From Lepidurus packardi (taxonomy: Eukaryota; Arthropoda; Branchiopoda; Notostraca; Triopsidae), in the NCBI GenBank assembly GCA_023053545.1, contig JAKZAN010000005.1, positions 12,524,001 to 12,588,000 of the forward strand: a DNA stretch of 64,000 nucleotides, written 5' to 3'. The translations under genes were made by a program, and so were the position numbers. The notes under the pieces are model-generated. The model ran no database searches, was not told the origin of the DNA, and saw nothing but the letters and a program-made list of their open reading frames with translations. Positions 50,601 to 62,590 of the stretch are shown one piece after another (the first letter of the stretch is position 1; each line of letters begins with the position of its first letter).

Positions 50601-53600
50601 CCAGAGTTATAATTTCTGAACATTACTTATGCATGCACCTCGCGGATATTTTGGCAACTAAGAGTCCTAGTAACCGTCATACAACCAACCACACCTTAGA
50701 CTAGCTAACAGCTGCATTACAAAGATGGACTTGGATTGGTTCTAAAGGATCCGGAGAAGAAATTCACTGTTGATGACGAAACTGACTCCAAATTCATTGC
50801 TGGTGAAGGAATGGGCAAGATATTCATTGTTGGTGATGAAACTAGCTTGAAATTCATTGCTGGTGAAGGAATTGGTAAGATATTCATTGTTGGTGATGCA
50901 ACTGGCCTGAAATTCATTGTTGGTGATACATCTCTTGGTCAAAACAAGGCTAGAAGTGGAATATACTGGAGAACTAGAAGATTGAAGAGTTGGCAAACTA
51001 ATTTCTGACTCAGTATTTGGTCAAATTTCTTAATTCTCAGCAATTCACGAAGTAGATTTTCAAAAAAATTAGTTCAACTGTGTTCCAAGGATAGTATTTT
51101 TGTAATTAAATCAACTTGTCGTTGTGCATTTGGGATAGTTTCTATAATTTCAAGGGAATTTGGGAATTTATTGCAAGTAAATATGTGGATTCTTCGTTTA
51201 GAGATGTTCGAAGCTTATGCAGTAGGAATAGAAGAGGTCTTTGAACACTTGGCTCTTGTTTAAAACAATCTGAAGAGAGCAAGCAGGAGATTGAATTGAA
51301 AAAAGTTGAATAAAGAAGATTTGGCAAGTTCAATTCTTCAGGAATGGTTGTCTGTTAAGTGTTATCGAAATGGAGCCGCAATGGTCAATACGCATGTTTC
51401 TGTTGTCTCTGACCATGCAGAACGACTTATGTGATAATGACTTTAGTACGGCCAATGATAAATGGACTTTTGGAGTATCTCTCTCTAACGTATACATATA
51501 GTTGAAGGCAAAAGGAAATGTTTGGTGCTGTGCCCACTGCCCAGGTGCCAACAGAGCCGAAGCTCAGCGAGGGGTTTTGGTTCGAGGTTGAGAAGAAAAC
51601 GTTGACGTAAAAACGCAGTCGGGGGTTGTTCCGCAGCAACCCCCCTTCAAGTTTTCCATTTCCCGCAAGCATTCTATTGTATACCATCAAAAACGGCGAA
51701 ACAGTGCAATCCTCGAACGACATTGGGTCAATTTTTTTTTTACAAATTCTTCCAACTCGTAACATTCCTCCAATCAGAACATCTGCCGGATACAATATGT
51801 TGGTTCGTTATTCGCTCAAAAGCTTCCCGTACGCCCCGAAAGAGGGCCGGGAGCGAGTGGTTTTTTGGGTACCGTCCAAGTTGTCACTTACTTTTAAGGG
51901 CATGGGAAGGATCTTGGAGGTGTTTTGTGCAGATAGTCAGGTCGGCGAAGAGGTAACGTAACTTAATAGCTATGGTTAGGACGACTTTTCGTTCTTGAAA
52001 AGTTTTTAGTGGAGAAAATTGTACAGGAAGCAGCTTGTGATGGTTGAAAAGGGATGGGAGAGAGGTGGTTGTTTATTTTTGTTGGATTCAAAGAGAAGGA
52101 AAAAAAGTAAACGTGGAAGCGTAGCGTTAGGTGTATTGGGAAGGTTGGGGTGGATGACAACAATGAGAAAAGGGCCCTTACGTGGAAAAGGTTGATTGTT
52201 GGACGCCTTCTAGTTAAAGAAAATCCGTAGCTCCTCTTTCGCGGTTCAAAGGAAATGACTCGGTCGAAAATGCATCTGTTGAAATTGGAAATGCGCAGGA
52301 AGCGAAAACAAACGTTGGTTCAGGGGCGGTTGCAATTTGGGCTTAATTACTTTGCCAATTATTATTGCGTTTTTTCTGGGAATATACTTTGGCTCCGTTT
52401 CTTAGTGACGGAAACTTTTAGGGAAAATTCGCGGTTTGGGACGGCGGAAACGGAAGTTTTTTGGCGACTTGGAACTTGTTCAGCTTTGTTGCAAATTAGT
52501 TTTATGTTGCAATTCGGTGTATTTTTTGGGTGAATATTTAGTTGACAAAACAGGGGAATCTAGGACAGACTGGGACTTTAGTTTCAACATGATGCGCTAA
52601 GAGTTTTGAGAAAAAAAAAAAAAAAAATTTTTTTGGAGGGGGAGTTTTTACAATGACTTGCCAAATTGGTTTGGGAGAGTTGAGGTTGCGGTTCATGAGT
52701 GTGGTTGTCGCCTGTAATCAGATGTTGTCATCGGACGGAAAGTTGAGTTCGCTTCATCAGTTTTCCTTCGGGGACCGGCCCCTTTAACAAGCTGTAATAA
52801 TTTGTAAGTGGTTAGTCGTATAGTCCTTATACTTCCAAAGGTTCATAACACCGATGCGTTAAACCGATAGATTTTTTAAAAATTTTTTTCTTTGTATCTA
52901 AAGCGTGAAAAGCATTTTGGGTCATTCCATCGGGTTCAAACCAAAGCCGAACCCCTATGAATCCAGTGGTTTAGTGCTTTGAACCACAGTATATATGTTT
53001 CAAATCTCTAATCTCTATGTTTACTAGGGTTCAAATCCAGTAAATAGATTTGAAACTATGTACTGTGCTTTGAACCAAGAGATTGAACCACTTGGAAATC
53101 CACCAAAGGTTTAAGAAGCGTTCTAATCTTCGGAAGATTCACCAAAGTTTGAAAAGTGGTTAAAGAAAGGTTTAAGGAAGGTTTTTTGTATGGTTTTAGA
53201 AGGTTTAAATTAGATTAATTTAGTTTAATTTTGATTTGGTTAGATTTAGGAAAGTTTAGTTTGGTTTAAGAAAGGTTGAAGAAGCTTTCAAGTCCTCGGA
53301 AGGTTTACCAAAGTTTGAAAGGGGTTTAAAGAAGGCTTAAGTAGGTTTAAGGAAGATTGCATGGTTTAGGAAAGTTGAAGCAGATTTTCAGTTAGATTTG
53401 GTTGGATTTAGAAAGGTTTAGTTTGGTTTAGGAAGCTCAAATGGTTCAATTCCTAAGATGCATTACATTCTGTTATTCCAAACATAGGAAAATCAAGAAA
53501 TGACGTCAGTCTCGTTAGAATAGCTCTAAATAAGGAGTTCCTTCTTTTTTGTGGGTTCGGGTTCATTGTTGACATGTTTGAACAGTCTGAAGGTTAAGGA

Positions 53601-56600
53601 TCCAAAACGAACTTACCATGCCAAAACCCAAAAAAACACCCAAAAACTGAAAGTCAGTCGCAGCGCACAGTGAAAGAAAAACCATCAGAAAATCCACCAT
53701 GAAGAATGCTTTATCTTTGATATGGAATTGAAGTTACATTTCCTCCTTAATTGTAACTTGATTAGAGGGTTCAAAGCCGGACTCACAAATTTAATTTGAT
53801 ATTTCGCAAGTTTAAACCTTGTTTAAACTTACTTTAAACTTAAACCTTAAACTTACTTTAAACTTAAACCTTGTTTAAACTTACTTTAAACTTAAACCTT
53901 GTTTAAACTTACTTTAAACTTAAACCTTAAACTTACTTTAAACTTAAACCTTGTTTAAACTTATTTTAAACTTAAACCTTGTTTAAACTTACTTTAAACT
54001 GTAACCTTGTTTAAACTTACTTTAAACTTATAACTTGTTTAAACTTACTTTCAACTTAAATCTTGTTTAAACTTACTTTAAACTTAAACATTGTTTAAAC
54101 TTACTTTAAACTGAAACCTTGTTTAAACTTACTTTAAACTTAAACCTTAAACTTACTTTAAACTTAAACCTTGTTTAAACTTATTTTAAACTTAAACCTT
54201 GTTTAAACTTACTTTAAACTTAAACCTTGTTTAAATTTGAACCTTTAAAACTTGTAGTATTGTCAAGAACATACACCATTGAAAAGATTGGAATCTTCGC
54301 TTTTTTGAAGATTTTGAATTTTTTTCCTGTATAATTAAGGTTCTCTTTAACGGTTCGAAACCACTCTGGCCTATACTGTATGGTATATATGGTCATGGTG
54401 GTATGTCTATGGTCAGGTGGATTGTTGACATACAACTAGGAGCACTTGAACAGTTTGGGCCCCAGTCGATTCTTTTAAAGATTTTAAAGATCTTGAAGGT
54501 TTGAAGCTTTGGAAAGGTACACGTTGGACGAGAGGAGGAAAGAAAAGAGATGCTTTTTGTCTTTTCCGTCTAAAACTGAGACATTGCACCTGAGTCAATA
54601 CTGCTCTTTTTTTCCATCACGATGAATATTTTGTACTTTTTTTTCCAAAAAAAAAAAAAAAAAAGTCCCGGTTCTAACCGAAAGTAAACCGAAAGTAGTT
54701 TACATTTGAACGTCAAGCTGCTTGAAGACGTTCAGTTCAGCGTTAGTGTTGGAAGCGCTACCTTAAAAAAAAATAAATCTAAAAAAAAATGGAAGAAAGA
54801 AAGAAAAAATTGGAGGGAGCCGTGGATTGTTAAGAAGTTAAAAATCCTGAAAGCCAGGTATTAAAATAAAAAAGGGAGGACAGGAACGTGATGGAAGACT
54901 TTGACAGGAGCCAATTGGCGTTTTCAGCAATGGTTGGACGGAACCGAAATTTTCCTCTGCGTCGCCATTGGTTCAGATTCCTCGTCTTTTGGAAACTCCT
55001 GTTATCGAAGGCAAAAAGGGGGGAGGTTGGGAGGGAATATGTGGCTTCCTTTTTTTTTCATTCTTGTCTTACTTACTTCTTCCATTTTGGAGGGGCAGGC
55101 GAGAGGTTAGTTGTAATGCGGGTCTAACTGGATGCAATGCGGGGTTTATACCTGACGGCAAGATGGCCTTGGCTCTTTTTCGGGACGGAGAGGTGGGTTC
55201 AACACTGAAAAGAGGAGGATGGCTGGCTTGGGCTTAGCGGGGCTCGGGCTGTGGCGGACGGTGATGGTGATGGCTGCCAGGGTACAATGGTAGTACGCTA
55301 GGAGACTTGGACGCACATACGGTACGAGCTGTGAGGCAAGCTTTTGGATCCGCTTTTAAACCCCTTGGAGTTGAACCCTTTTGGCAGCGCATTGCATCGT
55401 TTGGTGTGTCTTGGGCCGTGATTTGGTGTTGGGGACGTTTCTGGGAAAATGTTTCATCAGGCATTTTTTCGTTCGAAAGAGGTTTGAAAGGTGCATTGAG
55501 CATGCGTAGAGTGCAGTGTTGATGGCAGTGGGAATTCATAGGTGAATAGAAGTGAATTTTCGGGGATTGGAAGAGTGGGATACATAGGTGAATTATAAGT
55601 GAATTTTCGGTGGTTTGAAGATTGGGAGATTGGAAGATTGGGAAGATTGGGAATTGTGCTTAGAGACGATCATTTGGGAACCATGGATTAAGGGGATTTG
55701 GAGAGGAGAGGGTTGGATTTCGAGGTAAGGATGGGAGGTTTTGGACGTTTTGGAGTGTTTTCAGTTAGCGAACATGTTTAGAAGGTGACTTTGGAGGTTT
55801 TTTTTGGAGGGGAAGGGGGACACCGTGTTCGAGTCGCCTTGTTAGCTGACCACACGTGAATATGAATAATGGGTGAGCAAGGAGAATGATCCTTATGCAA
55901 ACCGAAAGCTTGGCGGTGGACCCGTGTCGTCCATTTACAATCCATTTGTCATAAAGCTGAAAAAGGGCAGCTTTTTCTTTTACGGAGAGGGAAGGCTAGG
56001 AAGGTTTGGCAGTAAGGATATATGGGAATCATTGGGTTGAGACCGAGAGGGAATAGTGAAATATGGATTGGATTGCAAGGCGAGAAACGGCTTTGAGGAC
56101 CAAATTACGCAGCTATTCGTCTTGCCGAGTTGAGTGGGCGAGGAAGTTATAAAGTGTTAGACAAATGATGTGTTGGGAAAGCTTAAAGGACTCGCGGGTA
56201 TCAATTAGAATCATATTGTGAGGTTGCGAGGTCGCCAGGTTGCAAAGAAGAATCCTTTGGGTCTTTCGAGGCACGGAAACCGATGAATCGGAAGCTTTGG
56301 GGATGGTTGGGTCAGTTAAGGCGGCCCTGGAATGTTGTGAATCAACTGAAACGATGGGAAATTGAACGATTCGAAGGTGATCCGTCTAGGCTGGATGTTA
56401 AGAATCGCCGTAAAGTGTTTGCATCGACTTTGAAAACGATTTCAAAGTCGATTAGCAATCAGGGATTCCATTCGTAGTTAGTTTGGAGCTTCACGTAAGC
56501 ATTCTACAACACTGAATTAGTGTTTCTACAACACTGAATTAGTGTTTCTACAACACTGAATTAGTTCTTCTACAACACTGAATTCGTTCGAAAAGGTCGT

Positions 56601-59393
56601 TTAGAGGCAGACTACAGCGCTTTAAAAGATTCGCCTTAATGAGTTATTTAGCCACTGTTTAAACGTTGCAGTCGTTCGTAAACAGTTGAGTTTCGTGAAA
56701 ACTCGATCTAGAAAGGCGTTAGGATCATTAGAATCGTTAGGTTTCTTCTTCACTGGAGACCCAACAAGGTCTAGAAGTCCGCGAATCGACTAGAATCACT
56801 CCAGCCGTTTAGTTTCTTCTCCGTTTGAGGTTTGAGACTATCGATATCTCGCAAGAATGCAGAATCGTTCTAGGTAGTGGCTAGAATCATTAAGATCATC
56901 CATTTTTCTTCTCCCCTATGATTAATAGAACCCGTCTAGAATCATTAGAATTCTAAGTTCTCTTCCCCGATTCGAGAAGATGAACATCCACAACAGTGCT
57001 TGGAATCTTTAGAATCATTTGCTTTTGATATTCTCTAGAATCACGAGAATCGTATTTTCTCTGATTCGAGAAGGTGAACATCGACGGAAGTGCTTGGAAT
57101 CGTTTCTTTTGATATATCCTCAAGACTTGACCGTCGTTGTTGATGACGAAATTGGCTAAAATTCATTGTTGATGACGAAATTCGCTAGGAATTCATTGTT
57201 GATGATGAAATTGGCTAAAAATTCATTGTTGATGACGAAATTGGCTAAAATTCATTGTTGATGACGAAATTCGCTAGGAATTCATTGTTGATGATGAAAT
57301 TGGCTAAAAATTCATTGTTGATGACGAAATTGGCTAAAATTCATTGTTGATGACGAAATTAGCTAAAAATTCATTGTTAATGACGGAATTCGCTAGGAAT
57401 TCATTGTTGATGACGAAATTCGCTAGGAATTCATTCTTGATGACGAAATTGGCTAAAAATTCATTGTTCATAACGAAATTGGCTAAAAATTCATTGCTGA
57501 TGACGAAATTGGCTAAAAATTCATTGTTGATAACGAAATTCGCTAGGAATTCATTCTTGATGACGAAATTGGCTAAAATTCATTGTTGAGGACGAAATTG
57601 GCTAAAATTCTTTGTTGATAACGAAATTCGCTAGGAATTCATTGTTGATGACGAAATTCGCTAGGAATTCATTGTTGATGACGAAATTCGCTAGGAATTC
57701 ATTGTTGATGACGAAATTCGCTAGGAATTCATTCTTGATGACGAAATTGTCTAAAAATTCATTGTTCATAACGAAATTGGATAAAAATTCATTGCTGATG
57801 ACGAAATTGGCTAAAAATTCATTTTTCATAACGAAATTGGCTAAAAATTCATTGTTCATAACGAAATTGGATAAAAATTCATTGTTGATGACGAAATTCG
57901 CTAGGAATTCATGGTTGATTACACATTTCTGGTTGAAAACGCGTCTAGAAAATGGATCTACTGAAGAACTGGAAGATTGAAGAGTAGCCAAACGAATTTC
58001 TGACACTATTGGTCAAACTTACTTCATTTTCGGAGATTTTTGATGAATTAGACACACCTGTAAGGATTCTATAGCGCAAGTCGAGAGCCAGTTCAAGTGC
58101 AAATAGTTCTCAAAGTAATATTCCTGCATGTTGGCCCGAAATCCTAGATAAGGCAAAGTATAAGGCGATAAGTTTTCGCACTTGTTGAATCTCTGTCGTC
58201 ACCGTCCTAATGATCTCAACGGTGGCACACACACGTAAGACAAACTTTCGAGTCATCTAGTAATATAGTGTTGGTCTGCCAGACAAAGTTATCAATAGAA
58301 ACTCGTTCTGGTTCTTTCCTAACTTTTTGTTTTTATTAATATTTGTCAAATCCAAAGACAATAACGAGGGTGTGTTCGCGAGACTGGAATAAATCATCGA
58401 GTAAAGAATGCTTTCGTCATTTCTGGAGTAAAACTCGCGCAGAGAACCTAAACCGTACAATCTCTCAACTCTTCCAAGCAAATAAAACAAATACGATGTG
58501 ACTAGACAAGGTCTGCGGTTTTATAGCCTTTAGAGTATCGGGTGACAATGCAAAAGTCAACTCGCCTCGCTTTGACTCCTCCGAAGCCAGTTTTCCTCAA
58601 TGAACGCAGAAACGTAGTGTAACTTGGTACAAAGTGTACCAAGTCAGTCAACGTGGTTCCAACTCATGCCAGAAGTTGTAAAACGAGAGCAAAAGTGGAT
58701 TTTGGTCGATATTTGTGGTGATTGTCTGGTTAAACACGATTCTAACCGGGTTTTGAACCTTTAGGTGAACATATTTTGTCGGAAGTTAGTGTTCCGGACC
58801 ATACCTGGCCTGGATTGCTCGGAGAGGAAGCGAATACCACCACTTGTGAGCCTTTACACCTTCTCGAAGAGCTCGATTCGCCCCTGAGCCTCGATTTGGA
58901 GCATTTTATTGGTTTAGATCATCTCACTTTACCAGAAGTAAGCGATTTCGGGGGTTGGAAGCTGTGAAGGATTGAAGTGCTGCACTTTGAAGGGTTCAAG
59001 TGCAAGTTTTCATGGAGTGAAGCTGAAGAAAGTGGGGAGATGGTACAAATGGAGTGTTTTTTTTCGTAGGAAAGTGGGTTAGCATCGCCAAGTTTGGATC
59101 GGGAGAATCCATTGGTCGCCGGATCGGCAGATCCAATCTTGGGCTCAACGTCAGCCGCCGTCGGATTGGGTATTGCCGTGCTTTTGCCTCACAATCCTTT
59201 GGAATCTTCGGCCGAAGCGAGTACCAGTCCTCAGCTTGAGCTTACGGGATCACTCGTCGGAGACCAACACTCTGACGATTCGGGTCTCGACGTCTCTGGC
59301 GACGTCGCCGACGCCGACGTCCTCGCCGACCAACTGGAAGCTAGTCTGGAGGAGATGATTCAGACGGCCCAGTTCAATCCACGCTCGTTTCAG
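41686..59393 (+). CDS. cnc: Cap'n'collar, soluble NRF2-like form (3' incomplete)
   Basis: CNC bZIP factors pair with small Maf proteins and switch on antioxidant and detoxification genes; Keap1 holds them down. This model starts at 41686 (exon CDS 41686-41754, MMEVDLPQMESLSPG) and splices in phase 0 straight to 46786-46962, then 47337-47403, 58765-58937 and 59070-59393, 270 residues to the last visible donor. Vertebrate NRF2 also starts MM-acidic-LP and reaches LIDILWRQDIDLGVS; here LIESLWKQDVDLGVS is the DLG Keap1 motif. The second Keap1 motif, ETGE, is made only after splicing of 47403 to 58765. DSGLDVS near the end resembles a beta-TrCP phosphodegron. The CNC and bZIP domains must lie beyond the window. 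Direct joining of 41754 to 46786 is inferred from phase and similarity. Confidence 0.75.
41807..41822. promoter_or_regulatory. Double CRE/ATF-type site in cnc intron
   Basis: TGACGTCATGACGTCA is two adjacent TGACGTCA palindromes 53 bp after the MMEVDLP exon. bZIP factors, including CNC-Maf dimers to a degree, bind such cores. The role is inferred. Confidence 0.45.
41823..43032. other. cnc intron upstream of the NRF1-like exon
   Basis: No conserved coding sequence. A 79-residue frame at 41914-42153 is not recognised. This stretch would hold the promoter of the NRF1-like form if it has one. Confidence 0.35.
43033..59393 (+). CDS. cnc: Cap'n'collar, ER-anchored NRF1-like form (3' incomplete)
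   Basis: The second coding first exon, 43033-43695, ends in phase 0 and joins the same exons from 46786 on (468 residues visible). Its start MLDLKKPLRRTDNLL and hydrophobic run SLALLLSLI match the N-terminal homology box of NFE2L1/NRF1, which inserts the factor in the ER membrane; DLIMGQTWAHTQ continues the likeness. An acidic Ser/Thr-rich activation segment follows (DWNSWLEEIFNEDEEE, then runs of Ser-Thr). NRF1 and SKN-1A are known to leave the ER by p97-driven retrotranslocation and DDI2-type cleavage to control proteasome genes, and the same is inferred here. The reading frame is open upstream to 42982 but has no ATG there; 43033 fits the family. Whether it is reached by its own promoter or by splicing from an upstream leader is unknown. 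Confidence 0.88.
44136..44220. repeat. Short tandem repeat in cnc intron
   Basis: Three copies of GAATTTTGGGACAGTTTTTAG-like units. Confidence 0.8.
44390..44990. repeat. Three-copy 183-202 bp tandem repeat in cnc intron
   Basis: CGACAAGCCCCGCCCC recurs at 44433, 44635 and 44818, each followed by TATGACCGTTCGTTTTGGAC. The GC-box-like CCCCGCCCC is kept in all copies. Confidence 0.88.
45452..45480. repeat. Perfect 13-bp hairpin
   Basis: CTTGAGTTGCTTA at 45452-45464, spacer TAC, then its exact reverse complement at 45468-45480. In the cnc intron; no element recognised around it. Confidence 0.75.
45931..46237. repeat. ~19-20 bp minisatellite in cnc intron
   Basis: About 15 units of GAAGATTTAACTCATTTGAC and GAAGATTTAGCTCATTTTGA. 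Confidence 0.92.
46982..47330. repeat. TTTATTTACTTTTGTTTTAC minisatellite in cnc intron
   Basis: T-rich array filling the 374-bp intron between two cnc coding exons. Reading frames of Phe/Leu/Ile/Tyr over it (46807-47436 and others) are artefacts of the repeat. Confidence 0.92.
47776..48089. mobile_element. Second copy of the CAACACGTTCTCCGG element
   Basis: Diverged copy of 38049-38410, sharing both ends (CAACACGTTCTCCGG at 47776-47790; CTGGAGAACC at the right) and blocks such as TGAATTTTTATTTT, GAGAATCGTTAACCTAA and TTTGTCATTCTTTTTCCGGA. No clear target duplication. Confidence 0.6.
49282..49767. repeat. 62-bp satellite, about eight copies
   Basis: Units start GCCAGAATCTTCGAATGATT at 49282 and every 62 bp from 49406; the second unit (about 49344) is slightly altered. 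Very homogeneous, so recent. Confidence 0.95.
50757..50930. repeat. ATTCATTGTTGGTGATGAAA minisatellite
   Basis: Units of about 30 bp related to the larger array at 57136-57912. Both arrays are followed by similar unique sequence (AGAAGATTGAAGAGT, TTTCTGAC, TTGGTCAAA). Confidence 0.88.
53810..54237. repeat. 28-bp minisatellite
   Basis: About 15 units of CTTGTTTAAACTTACTTTAAACTTAAAC with shortened variants. Confidence 0.94.
56505..56585. repeat. Four-copy ~22-bp tandem repeat
   Basis: TCTACAACACTGAATTAGTGT units in the cnc intron. Confidence 0.85.
57136..57912. repeat. ~30-bp minisatellite open on both strands
   Basis: About 26 units of ATTCATTGTTGATGACGAAATTGGCTAAAA with variants. Because the unit is about 30 bp and lacks stops, long repetitive frames appear on both strands (57612-57980 plus, 57602-58006 minus). 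These are not taken as genes. Confidence 0.95.
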
Positions 59394-61679
59394 GTAAGGC
59401 TGAGGCATTTTGTACATTCGACACTCGAAATGGTCCCAAAGAAACTTTCCCCCAAAGGCTAAAAGAGAAGCCGTTTCGCATTCCAATATCAAAGTCGGCA
59501 TGGCATGTCTTGAGTCAATATTGGGGGGCCAAAAGGTAAGCGAAAAGGTCCCTAAACTCCCAAAACGCTTGTGTTTGCCACTCATACGTGTAACTTGAAA
59601 GGTCCTCGGGCTTACGTTACTTCAAACTGGAGGTCAACCGGAAGATTTAGGTAGAAAAGAGGTCCAAAAGAGGCCACAGATCTTAGAATCAAACTTAACT
59701 CCTCATTCCAAACCCAGAAATCAATTGAATATCTTAGTTAAACATACGTCAAGCCACTCCCGAGTCTTTTACAACATTTTTACCTCAAAATCGCCCGATT
59801 TGTGTCGATTGATCTTTATACTACCCAAAGGGTGAAACTGAGTAACAGAAGATTTCAGCTGTGGGGTGGAATTAATGGTTAAATCTTCAGTTTAGAGTTT
59901 TTTCAAATTTTGAATTTTTGGATTTTTTCAAATTTTCTTCCTTTCGTGATAAAGTGAAGAAAATGAAGACAATAAGCGAAGATTCGAAGATTGCGATCCT
60001 TAGAAGACATTTACCCTTCAATTGAACCCATCTCTGACAACTTGTGTTCTCATTAAAGCAAAATGAACATGAAGATCGTGAAGATAGGGATGATTCAATC
60101 AAAAAGAACCTGAATATCTTTGATATTCAGTTAATGTCTTAAATTCGCGGAGATTTGAAAGATTCTCTGAGTTTAGGACAACTCTTGGACGGTTTGTAAC
60201 CCTTGAAAACGGTAAGAACAGTGAAAAGTTTAAAATAGTTTCCAGTTTTTAGCTCAGAAAGGCAGGAGTTATGGTCAAGTTTTAAAGAACTTGAAGTTGG
60301 GGTGGAGGGGGTTAAGATAAGTGGCCCGGAACCTTCTATGGACTTGATTAGCACTCATTCGATGTTGGTAAGGGTTCTCGGAGGATAGAATGTAAGGGTA
60401 TTTGGAAGTGAAAAGAAATGGGCCGGCACCGTACAGTACAGTACAGTAGTGAGAATGTAACTTTCAAGCGACGCCTCAGACTTTTCGCGGGAAAGACACG
60501 TTAATGCGTGTCACCTTTCCCACCGCCATTGTCCGACAAGAAAATAACATACCGTTGGGTTCGCAAAGTAATGAGGACAGTAAACCGCTCTTGGTTTGTT
60601 TATTATAGCCAAGAAGGGAACTTCTAACCAAGCCCCCCCCCCCCCCCCTTCAACTGTCTTCAAAAATAACATTATTATCTTAGCAACAGCTTTCACTCTT
60701 GTCAGCCCACTAGCGGAAATCTCTCGAAATGAATGTTTTGAACGTTTTGCAAGCTTTTGAATGGGTAGATCATCGAATGCCCTAACGAGAATTGAACGCA
60801 GTTTGGGAAGATTTGAACATGGTTTTAACAGTAAATGGAGTAAGGGGGGGAGTTGTATCCTTCCTATTAAGTTAACTTAGTATCTTAAGTTAATTTAGAG
60901 AGGTCAGTTTCTTGAGGCAGAATAGAATAAGAGTAAGAAAAGTGGAGGACAGTTGTGGCCGTTTCGGGAGCGCTGGAAGAGTAGGAAGCGCTGGAAGCGT
61001 GGGGAGGGATAGGGAAGGAGACGTTGGGTTATGACGTATCAACAATGAAAGTGGGGGTAGCTAAGCAAATACCATCTGCAGCTATTTTTCTTGCTTTCTT
61101 GTCTGTGAAGGAGAACTTGAAGAGTTCGTTTTAGTGGCAAAAGTTTGCCTCTTGTGCCATATTCAGAGACTCGGGAAGGGGGGGGGGGGCTGAGACGAGA
61201 AAGAAAACAGAGACTTTCGAGGTCTTTGGAGGAAGGTGAACTTCCTAATGTAAATAGGGTTTACTTGAACTTTGTTTCAAGTTGCGAATTGATGGAATAA
61301 CCCGAAAATCCCCGCTTGCCACCGTGTTTTTCTTCATTTTTCATTTATTTCGGGTTTTTTATTATGGAGGGATGAATTGTAAGTTTCTAAAGCTCAGTAG
61401 CTTGTATCTTTGCATTTGGCCGGCAGTTTAGGAGTTTGGTTACAGTGTAGGTTTTTAGTCCCTTCTTGGGTGTACAATCTTGGAGTCTGAACTTGCCTTT
61501 CAGTGGAGGAAACTGTTTAAAGATAGAAGATTAAGGTATAGTCGAGAAGGTTAATAAACTAACTATGGAAACACTAAGTTAACGAGTTAAAACGTGTTTT
61601 CAGATTTGGAAAGCTGCGCCAATCACAGAAATCCTTGAAAAGGTACAGAAATTCACAACTGACCTTAGTCGATTAACCA

Positions 61680-62590
61680 AGTACCCATATAGTACCCAAG
61701 TACTCAAATGAAGTGAAGAATTCAAGAAGTAATGAGATTGACAAGCTAAAAGAAAGAAAATAGTCCATCTTTGAACCACTAAAAGTTCAATTCAACTTTG
61801 AAAACTCAACTTGAGTTGCAATTTGACGGAAGTTCGTTGTTCCCAGAAGGAAACTTAGTTAACTTCTACGGAATTGAAACATTCCTTTTTGGAGACTTAT
61901 GGATCTTTCCATTTCATTTTTTCTTAGATCTTTTTGAAAATTTTTGAGTTTTTTGAGAAATTTTGAGATTTTTATCATTGATTGATTTACCCATATAGTA
62001 CCTAAGGACTCGAATGAAGTGAATAATTTAAGAAGTAATCGGATTAACAAGCTAAAAGAAAGAAAATAGTCCATCTTTGAACTACTAAAAGTTCAATTCA
62101 ACTTTGAAAACTCAACTTGAGTTGCAATTTGACGGAAGTTCGTGGTTCCCAGAAGGAAACTTAGTTAACTTCTACGGAATTGAAACATTCCTTTTTGGAG
62201 ACTTATGGATCTTTCCATTTCATTTTTTCTTAGATCTTTTTGAAAATTTTTGAGTTTTTTGAGAAATTTCGAGATTTTTACCATTGATTGATTTACCCAT
62301 ATAGTGCCCAAGTACTCGAATGAAGTGAATAATTCAAGAAGTAATGAGATTGACAAGCTAAAAGAAAGAAAATAATTCATCTTTGAACTACTAAAAGTTC
62401 AATTCAACTTTGAAAACTCAACTTGAGTTGCAATTTGACGAAAGTTCGTGGTTCCCAGAAGGAAACTTAGTTAACTTCTACGGAATTGAAACATTCCTTT
62501 TTGGAGACTTATGGATCTTTACAATTTATTTTTTAGATCTTTTTGAGAATTTTTTAGATTTTTGAAAATTTTTGAGATCTTTACCATTCA
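61680..62590. repeat. Three-copy ~305-bp tandem repeat
   Basis: Units contain GGAGACTTATGGATCTTT and TTACCCATATAGT; starts about 61680, 61986 and 62292. The 71-residue minus frames at 61859 and 62165 recur with the unit. Confidence 0.92.

Larger units (their letters stand above)
47404..58764. other. 11.4-kb repeat-rich intron of cnc
   Basis: It separates ETG from E of the ETGE motif. It holds six tandem arrays or elements listed separately. Frames at 51427-51795 (minus), 51626-51961 and 55234-55539 resemble nothing I know. TATAAATATATATTTATGG near 50511 is a possible TATA box for an internal, shorter isoform, as Drosophila cnc has, but nothing else supports this. Confidence 0.5.

Noticed and set aside
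51427..51795. 122-residue minus-strand frame in the cnc intron, with an overlapping plus frame at 51626-51961
   Set aside because: Composition looks somewhat coding, but I recognise no family, see no matching exons beside it, and the opposite strand is open too.
57602..58006. Long repetitive open frames on both strands (NEFLANFVIN-like and LMTKFARNSL-like)
   Set aside because: They follow a ~30-bp minisatellite without stop codons; both strands are equally open, there are no flanking coding exons, and they lie inside a cnc intron.
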